64,000 nt of DNA from Wolbachia endosymbiont (group B) of Germaria angustata (GTDB lineage: Bacteria > Pseudomonadota > Alphaproteobacteria > Rickettsiales > Anaplasmataceae), in NCBI RefSeq assembly GCF_964026725.1, contig NZ_OZ034691.1, positions 62,001-126,000 on the forward strand, given 5' to 3'. Shown one piece after another: positions 58,621-64,000 of the stretch; position 1 is the first letter of the stretch; every line of letters starts with the position of its first letter. Under the pieces are notes generated by a model, which was not told the origin of the DNA, ran no database searches, and worked only from the letters and a program-made list of their open reading frames with translations. The position numbers and the translations under genes were made by a program.

Positions 58621-58624
58621 AGGG

Positions 58625-58656
58625 AAAATAAGCACTCTAATTAGAGTGCTTATTTT
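58625..58656 (-). terminator. Perfect 32-bp palindromic terminator after ankyrin gene 4
   Basis: AAAATAAGCACTCTAA followed directly by its exact inverse. It lies about 50 bp after the present stop, as gene 4 also ends early. Confidence 0.75.
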
Positions 58657-58707
58657 AACTGATTTAGAGGGACTTTTGATGCATACCTTTAGATATCGTT
58701 AAATTAC

Positions 58708-59763
58708 TTAATGAACTTTCAGGACATTGATAAAGTTTTCACACTTACTCAGTGCTGTCTCGAAGTTTTTTTCTATAGTGTTAAGCTTTCTTTCTCTAAT
58801 TTCTTCTATTGTGAGAAGTGAATCTTCTAGTGGGCTTGAGTATTTTTTCCCTGTGAACTTTCTGATCATTACATCAGTTAGTAGAGCTGTTCCATTAAAA
58901 TCAACTTGTGAAGAACCAATAGGGCTACCATCTAAGTGGTCAACAGATTGCTGTGCAGAAGGTAAAGCAGGAGCACTGCTGAATAAGCTGCTGAGTGTGG
59001 CAGTGGTTACCCAACTAAATATATTATTAATAAAAGAAAAAGATTTTACTGCACTGCTTGGTGCAGGATCTGGAGTATCACCAGCTTCCAATCCTATCTT
59101 AATATCTGCCCTGGTGGAGGCTGAGAAAGGGTTCGCTGTACTACTTGCTGCATCTGGAGTATCACCAGCTTCTAATTCTAACTTAGTATTTATTCTAGCA
59201 GAAAGTAATAGTTCTGTACAATTATTTTTGTGAAATTTTGATAAATCTAAGTATATTTTGCTCATGTCACAGCCATCACTGCAAAGGCTTTCATAACCTG
59301 GGATAACCTCAAATGCCGTTTTGCCATTTGCATTTCTAATAATAACATTATTAATGTTATTATTGAGCAGAAGATTCGCGATATCTAATCGACAATAAAA
59401 AAAGGCTAATTGTAAAGCTGTAAAACCTTGCATTACTTGGGAAGTGGTACTACTAGTACAATGATATATCATTTCTTTTATTTCTGTTTTGCTACTCATG
59501 GTAGTAACGTACGAGTAAGGAACAAGACATCCATCACTAACAGCATTAATATTAGCATTATTTTTAAGCAAAAACCGCACTATCTTTAAGCTACCTTTAT
59601 AAACAGCAAGATGTATAGGTGCCATACCATCTTTTTTACCATTAATAATCTCTTTTTCTTTATTTATATATCTTGCCTTTTTAACATATCTTTTAACTTT
59701 CTTAATATTAAGCTCATCTATAGCCGCAAATAAATTCTTTCTCAATCTCTCAAGTTTTTTCAT
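58708..59763 (-). CDS. Ankyrin-repeat protein, array copy 4 (tail lost by frameshift)
   Basis: From ATG 59763, preceded by AGGAGG, the product is 351 residues. About three ankyrin repeats (residues 45-160; MAPIHLAVYKGS, FTALQLAFFYCR) are followed by two near-identical linker segments (ELEAGDTPDAASS and GLEAGDTPDPAPS) and the C-terminal domain (KSFSFINNIFSWV onward). It ends at ENFINVLKVH; one base near 58738 (GTTTGTCAC in copy 1, GTTTTCAC here) restores the common tail. The frameshift differs from that of copy 3. Confidence 0.8.
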   Translation of the reverse strand: MKKLERLRKNLFAAIDELNIKKVKRYVKKARYINKEKEIINGKKDGMAPIHLAVYKGSLKIVRFLLKNNANINAVSDGCLVPYSYVTTMSSKTEIKEMIYHCTSSTTSQVMQGFTALQLAFFYCRLDIANLLLNNNINNVIIRNANGKTAFEVIPGYESLCSDGCDMSKIYLDLSKFHKNNCTELLLSARINTKLELEAGDTPDAASSTANPFSASTRADIKIGLEAGDTPDPAPSSAVKSFSFINNIFSWVTTATLSSLFSSAPALPSAQQSVDHLDGSPIGSSQVDFNGTALLTDVMIRKFTGKKYSSPLEDSLLTIEEIRERKLNTIEKNFETALSKCENFINVLKVH

Positions 59764-59794
59764 CAAATACCTCCTAAAGAATAATGTTTCCGGC

Positions 59795-59822
59795 TTTATA
59801 TCATGCAACTTAATATGTACAA
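59795..59822 (-). promoter_or_regulatory. Predicted promoter of ankyrin gene 4
   Basis: TTGTAC (59822-59817), 16 bp, TATAAA (59800-59795), about 32 nt before the ATG and just after the DnaJ-like gene. Confidence 0.45.
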
Positions 59823-59853
59823 GCAAAATTTACAGAGAAAACAATGGTTAAAA

Positions 59854-60213
59854 TTAGGTCTTCATCAACCTATCACGTGCTGCGTTTAACTTTTGTGCAA
59901 AATATTCCGATCCTCCCTTGTCTGGATGGACCAGTTTCATTAAATTTTGGTATGCCTTATTGATTTCATTTTGGCTTGCCTCGGAATTCAGCCCCAGTAT
60001 TTTTAATGCTTCATCTTTGGACATATTATCACCAGTGTAATTTTGGGTGTAACTTTTACTACTGTTAAATTCGTTCAAAAACTTACTTAATATAGAGTTC
60101 ATCATAAAACTTATGTTATTTCTCTTTGCCAAAAAGAGAAAAAATACAACAACGCTAGGTAAAACAAACGTGATTATTGTGAATATCAAAAAAAGGAAGA
60201 AGATGAATGACAT
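59854..60213 (-). CDS. Membrane-anchored DnaJ-domain protein (Tim14-like)
   Basis: The 119-residue product has one N-terminal hydrophobic segment (about residues 3-27) and a C-terminal J-like domain with the HPD motif in LMKLVHPDKGGSEYF. This is the layout of Tim14/Pam18 and its alphaproteobacterial relatives, which recruit DnaK at a membrane. The domain is shorter than a full J domain. Its 3' end is the source of the scars in the ankyrin spacers. It is divergent from the nfu gene. Confidence 0.85.
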   Translation of the reverse strand: MSFIFFLFLIFTIITFVLPSVVVFFLFLAKRNNISFMMNSILSKFLNEFNSSKSYTQNYTGDNMSKDEALKILGLNSEASQNEINKAYQNLMKLVHPDKGGSEYFAQKLNAARDRLMKT

Positions 60214-60274
60214 GTATATTTTTTTATCATTTTATGATTAAATAGTAACAATTATAATTGTCATGGTAAATAAC

Positions 60275-60847
60275 ATGTTTATCCAGATTGAAGAAACACC
60301 AAACCCAAACACGCTGAAATTTCTTCCTGGTTTTGAAATTCTGAGCGAAGGAGAAACAGCTGATTTTTCAAATGCAGATGAAATAAAGAACTCCAAACTA
60401 GCAGTAAATCTTTTTCAAATAGAACATGTTGTAAGAGTATTTTTTGGTCATGATTTTATTTCAGTAACAAAATCAGATAGAATGAATTGGGATATAGTAA
60501 AGGTGGAAATTTTAACTACAATTATGGATCACTTTACTTCTGGTGGAAAAGCATTTGATAAAGAAGGAGTAAGTGATAATAAAATGCTAGAGGAAGAATT
60601 CTTTAATGAAAATGATATAGAAATTGTAAATAGAATAAAAGAATTGATGGAAAGTTATATTAAACCTGCAGTTGCTCAAGATGGTGGTGATATCAAGTTC
60701 CGTGGCTATAAAGACGGAATAGTTTACGTTGAACTGCAAGGAGCTTGCTCTGGGTGCCCAAGTGCTGCAATTACCTTAAAACAAGGAGTGCAGAATATGC
60801 TAAGCTATCACATACCAGAAGTTTCAGGTATAGAGACTATGCTATGA
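60275..60847 (+). CDS. Nfu-type iron-sulfur scaffold protein
   Basis: The 190-residue product has the N-terminal Nfu domain ([19 protein letters not shown]) and the C-terminal NifU-like domain with the cluster-binding CSGC in [13 protein letters not shown]. Such proteins carry 4Fe-4S clusters to target enzymes. ATG 60275 matches the family start; ATG 60263 would add four residues. Its stop overlaps the hisS start as ATGA. Confidence 0.9.
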   Translation: MFIQIEETPNPNTLKFLPGFEILSEGETADFSNADEIKNSKLAVNLFQIEHVVRVFFGHDFISVTKSDRMNWDIVKVEILTTIMDHFTSGGKAFDKEGVSDNKMLEEEFFNENDIEIVNRIKELMESYIKPAVAQDGGDIKFRGYKDGIVYVELQGACSGCPSAAITLKQGVQNMLSYHIPEVSGIETML

Positions 60848-62067
60848 CTAATCAAACAGTTAAAGGAACGAAAGATCTTCTGTTTGATGAATGGTATAAA
60901 TTTAAATACATAGAGCAAACAGCAAATAGAATCTCAAGTTTATACGGCTTTTTACCTGTTCAAACTCCGATATTTGAATACACAGAAGTCTTTACAAAGA
61001 CTTTAGGTGATAGTTCAGATATCATAAATAAAGAGATGTATACTTTTATTGATAAAGGAGGAAAGAGCATAACTCTGCGTCCTGAATTCACTGCAGCTAT
61101 TGTTAGGTTACTCATTGAAAAAAAACTGCAAACACCGATAAAATTATTCTCAACAGGACCTGCATTCCGCTATGAAAGACCACAAAAGGGACGACAAAGG
61201 CAATTTCATCAGATAAATTTTGAGATTTTTGGCATAGAAGATCCGAAAGCTGATATTGAATTGATATCACTTGCTCAGCATTTACTCACTGAATTTGGCA
61301 TCAATGAGAATGTAAGACTGGAAATCAACTCTTTGGGTGAGAGTGAAACAACAAGTAAGTATAGAGAGGCTTTGATATCGTATTTAAAAAAGTTTCAAAA
61401 TGACCTATCAGAAGATAGTCAAAATAGATTGATTAAAAACCCACTCAGAATATTAGACTCTAAGGATAAGATAGATAAAGAAATAATCTCTGACGCACCA
61501 AAAATCAGTGATTATTATACAAAAGAATCTTCATATTTCTTTGACCAGGTGTTAAATGGACTGCAAGCTCTTGGCATACCTTACACTGTAAATAGCAAAT
61601 TAGTTCGAGGTCTAGACTATTATTGTCACACAGTATTTGAATTTGTCACAGAAGATTTAGGTGCACAAGGAGCAGTTTTTGCCGGTGGAAGATACGATAA
61701 TCTAGTATCTTCAGTAGGTGGAAAACACACTCCAGCAATAGGATTTGCAGGGGGGATTGAGCGTATAATGGAATTAATCAACTATGCTGAAAAAAAAGAG
61801 AGGCCTATTTATATAATTCCAATCGGTGGAGAAGCTGAAGAACATGCTCTAACACTTGCAAGTGAATTACGCAGAAATGGTTTATATGTGATTTACGAAT
61901 ATAGTGGAACTCTAAAAACCCGAATGAAAAAAGCAAATCAAGCAAATGCAAAAGTTGTATTAATCTTTGGTGATGAAGAGCTAAGCAGTAAAACTTTAAA
62001 AATTAAAAACATGGACACGGGTGAAGAAAAAATGATTACTCGCGATAAAATCGTAGAAAATATCTAA
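60844..62067 (+). CDS. hisS: Histidyl-tRNA synthetase
   Basis: The 407-residue class II synthetase starts at ATG 60844 ([12 protein letters not shown]), has motif 2 in [16 protein letters not shown], the histidine-specific [15 protein letters not shown] and the motif 3 [10 protein letters not shown], and ends with the anticodon-binding domain. An open extension to 60745 lies within nfu and is rejected. It is convergent with surE, overlapping by 4 bp. Confidence 0.95.
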   Translation: MTNQTVKGTKDLLFDEWYKFKYIEQTANRISSLYGFLPVQTPIFEYTEVFTKTLGDSSDIINKEMYTFIDKGGKSITLRPEFTAAIVRLLIEKKLQTPIKLFSTGPAFRYERPQKGRQRQFHQINFEIFGIEDPKADIELISLAQHLLTEFGINENVRLEINSLGESETTSKYREALISYLKKFQNDLSEDSQNRLIKNPLRILDSKDKIDKEIISDAPKISDYYTKESSYFFDQVLNGLQALGIPYTVNSKLVRGLDYYCHTVFEFVTEDLGAQGAVFAGGRYDNLVSSVGGKHTPAIGFAGGIERIMELINYAEKKERPIYIIPIGGEAEEHALTLASELRRNGLYVIYEYSGTLKTRMKKANQANAKVVLIFGDEELSSKTLKIKNMDTGEEKMITRDKIVENI

Positions 62068-62834
62068 TCAGAAGCAATAGGAGTGTTAGCTATAGAAGAA
62101 AATTCCTCTGCACAAGAATTTTTCATAGCATTTAATATATCATAATCTGTAAAATCTAATTTTATCGGTGTAATAGTAATAAAACCTCCTTTTATTTTAT
62201 TTATACTACCACTGCCTGAGTGCTCTCGAGACCAATTTAAGCTCAAAGAACCATTCAAGTTTTCAGTAAAAGTTAAATCACCATCAATGTTATATTCACC
62301 TTGTTCAGCAAATTCGACCCCTTTCACTTTTTCTGTAGCAGGAAAATTTATACTCATCACTATATCCTTAGGCCAACCAACTTTCATTAGCTTGGCAATA
62401 ACCTTTGGTGCAAAAATCTTTGTATTGTTCCAGTCTATTTTACCATGATAAACTTGGCTCAGCGCAATAGAAGGTATAGATCTTGCAGCACCTTCCATTG
62501 CAGCACCGATTGTGCCTGAATAACAAATGTCATCTCCGACATTTGATCCAATATTTACTCCAGATAATATTAAGTCTGGTTTTTTATTCATAATCTTATT
62601 TAGTGCAATAATGACACAATCTGCGGGAGTACCAGACACACTAAACTCCCTTTCACTATGTTGACTTATTTTAATAAATTGCTTTACTGGATAGTCAAGA
62701 GATCTTGCAGATCCACTCCTGTCAGTATCTGGTGCTACTATCCATATTTCTGATGCAAAATTATGTGCAATCTTTTTAAGTAATTTTATTCCTTTACTTT
62801 CAAAACCATCATCGTTTGTTATCAATATTATCAT
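62064..62834 (-). CDS. surE: 5'/3'-nucleotidase SurE
   Basis: SurE is a metal-dependent nucleotidase and polyphosphatase. The 256-residue product starts [15 protein letters not shown] with the metal-binding Asp pair, and has [12 protein letters not shown] and [19 protein letters not shown]. Length is normal. It overlaps the end of hisS by 4 bp on the opposite strand. Confidence 0.95.
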   Translation of the reverse strand: MIILITNDDGFESKGIKLLKKIAHNFASEIWIVAPDTDRSGSARSLDYPVKQFIKISQHSEREFSVSGTPADCVIIALNKIMNKKPDLILSGVNIGSNVGDDICYSGTIGAAMEGAARSIPSIALSQVYHGKIDWNNTKIFAPKVIAKLMKVGWPKDIVMSINFPATEKVKGVEFAEQGEYNIDGDLTFTENLNGSLSLNWSREHSGSGSINKIKGGFITITPIKLDFTDYDILNAMKNSCAEEFSSIANTPIASD

Positions 62835-63037
62835 ATGTAATACTAACCTATCAAAGTATACTAATGAGGTTTGAAGTTTCTTTTCATAACCATAACAAAG
62901 AACCTGCTACAAATCAATAAGGAAAAATTAGAAGTGTTTCTAGGTTGCCATTGTTTAGTTTGCTGTGAGTTAATTGTAAATACCAATTTTAGCTTCACGC
63001 CTAACTCACAATCAAAGCTTAGGCAAGTCTCAGAGCT

Positions 63038-63754
63038 CTAAGCAGCAGAGAATCTTGTATGCCCTGCAAAAAATGCTTTCATCTTTTCAAGATAAGTAGA
63101 TGGTTTTTCAGGGATTTCTATATTATCTATTACAGCACTTACTGCTTCCTTGATATCCTCATCTGTAATTAGTTCTTTCAATTTCTGCTTTATAGGGCCC
63201 CTTCCAACTTCTTGACCATATCTATTATAGTAATCAATATACAATTTATTAAAGACAAATTGCTTTGCCTCTTCCATCAACTTACCCATACTATCTTTTA
63301 CTTCAAGATCCATATCATTCTCAGAGTAGAAATTGTCAAAATTATCCTTTAAAATCTTCATCTTTTTACTTTTACAATGCTTAAGAAACTCTTCCGTAAT
63401 GCTCGGCATTCTTTCGTATACTTGAGCATTTACCTCGACTGTAAAGTTGTTTTTTGCTTCAAGACAACTAAGTGAATAAATAATACGATTAAACATTCCA
63501 AGATGACATGCACCACTTCCTTCTTGTAAACGCATGAGTAACATGCATTTTAGTAAGTCTACATCTAACTTCTGATTCTTAGCTGCAGCTAAAACTAAGT
63601 TTGCAGCTTGCGTTAGCGTTAATCCAGTTCTTGATTCTCTATAAGTTGCTCTATTGGAGCCATTAAAGTTAAGATAAAGGTTTAATTGCTCTTTTTGTGG
63701 AGGTGTAAGCTCATCTGAATTATTTATGTAGTCTGCAAACTCTTTATTGAGCAT
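63038..63754 (-). CDS. Unknown soluble protein
   Basis: The 238-residue product is largely helical and charged, with no signal peptide or membrane segment. The most distinctive part is LQEGSGACHLGMFNRIIYSL (about residues 76-95) after an Ala/Leu-rich helix. I do not assign a family. It follows the partial membrane-protein gene by 33 bp on the same strand and may be co-transcribed with it. Confidence 0.6.
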   Translation of the reverse strand: MLNKEFADYINNSDELTPPQKEQLNLYLNFNGSNRATYRESRTGLTLTQAANLVLAAAKNQKLDVDLLKCMLLMRLQEGSGACHLGMFNRIIYSLSCLEAKNNFTVEVNAQVYERMPSITEEFLKHCKSKKMKILKDNFDNFYSENDMDLEVKDSMGKLMEEAKQFVFNKLYIDYYNRYGQEVGRGPIKQKLKELITDEDIKEAVSAVIDNIEIPEKPSTYLEKMKAFFAGHTRFSAA

Positions 63755-63787
63755 ATTTGGTTGATTTCCGAATTTCTGCTTTAAGTC

Positions 63788-64000
63788 TTAAGCGCATTGG
63801 AGAATGCTGTATTCAAAACTACTCGTATGAACACTCTGACTGCCGGTGCCTACATCACTTACATTAAACAAAAAGCTCATTTGCTTTACACTTAAACCCA
63901 GAGGCGAGAAGAGCTTTATCAATGGATACTTTATTAACTCAAGAAGTGCTACTGGGATCAATAATATAGTATTAATAAGCACTAAACATATTCTAAGACC
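63788..64000 (-). CDS. C-terminal part of a membrane protein; runs off the right edge
   Basis: The minus strand is open from the window edge to the TAG/TAA-bounded end at 63788, about 70 residues. It begins within a hydrophobic segment (ICLVLINTILLIPVALLEL) and ends with a polar Ser-rich tail. The frame is open upstream of the GTG at 63982, so it is very probably the end of a longer gene that starts outside the window. Confidence 0.6.
   Translation of the reverse strand, partial: GLRICLVLINTILLIPVALLELIKYPLIKLFSPLGLSVKQMSFLFNVSDVGTGSQSVHTSSFEYSILQCA

Noticed and set aside
60745..60843. Longer HisS starting inside nfu
   Set aside because: The extension is in the wrong frame of nfu coding sequence and has no family similarity; ATG 60844 overlaps the nfu stop as ATGA.
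1..64000. tRNA, rRNA, prophage, cif-type and group II intron genes
   Set aside because: I looked through the larger spacers and the gene list and found no cloverleaf, rRNA, phage structural, reverse transcriptase or cytoplasmic-incompatibility gene signature. A tRNA scan would be needed to be certain about tRNAs.

Overview
This window is a chromosomal segment of a Wolbachia endosymbiont (Alphaproteobacteria, Rickettsiales), most likely an arthropod-type strain. The evidence is the AT-rich DNA, the combination of hemA, hemH, thyX, hslUV, petBC and priA with many ankyrin-repeat genes, ankyrin proteins with C-terminal membrane segments, and dispersed palindromic repeats built on a GGATCCCAGTG core. 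The supergroup cannot be fixed from this stretch. I saw no tRNA, rRNA, CRISPR array, prophage or intact insertion sequence.

Layout. 1-3371: a helicase-like membrane protein cut by an in-frame TAA. 3469-5288: rimM, efp and a catalytically degenerate suhB-like gene. 5569-14792: hemA, a long reading frame broken by three single-base deficits, htpG, a KAP-type P-loop NTPase with a frameshifted upstream partner, and recR. 14926-20288: two ankyrin membrane proteins, and priA carrying about 185 extra in-frame codons made of dispersed repeats. 20387-26225: a plus-strand block of probable host-interaction genes, namely an unknown coiled-coil protein, a very large ankyrin protein with an HEIGH metalloprotease-type core, and a protein with a YopT/C58-like Cys-His-Asp signature behind a near-consensus promoter. 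26250-42718: housekeeping genes (thyX, murA, fabF, acpP, ispA, an FKBP-like protein, hslUV, a glutamate-cysteine ligase, hemH, ndk, argD, a CorB-type CBS protein, gapR, ubiX, folD). 42818-44220: two tandem small outer-membrane barrel paralogues, one with a 12-bp minisatellite. 44341-49305: leuS, a degenerate M23 lipoprotein, a MerR regulator, an IHF/HU protein and an MFS transporter. 49306-50417: a gene graveyard. 50418-54426: uvrB, petC, petB. 54549-59763: four tandem ankyrin paralogues. 59854-62834: a DnaJ/Tim14-like protein, an Nfu protein, hisS and surE. 63038-64000: an unknown protein and the 3' end of a membrane protein.

The housekeeping genes cover haem synthesis (hemA, hemH), thiol, folate and quinone metabolism (gshA, folD, ubiX), fatty-acid and isoprenoid synthesis, respiration (petBC), protein quality control (htpG, hslUV) and DNA repair (uvrB, recR, priA). 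The accessory part looks like an effector reservoir under repeat-driven turnover. The ankyrin array carries footprints of its origin: the spacers between copies contain decayed pieces of the 3' end of the DnaJ-like gene, and two of them also contain pieces of the 5' end of petB, the genes now flanking the array. Two of the four copies have separately lost the C-terminal tail by 1-bp frameshifts.

The most notable observations are the in-frame repeat insertion in priA with a sister copy 5 kb away, the C58-like and HEIGH protease candidates in one block, the duplication scars in the ankyrin array, and the three-slip reading frame at 6830-9862 whose breaks all lie at A runs.
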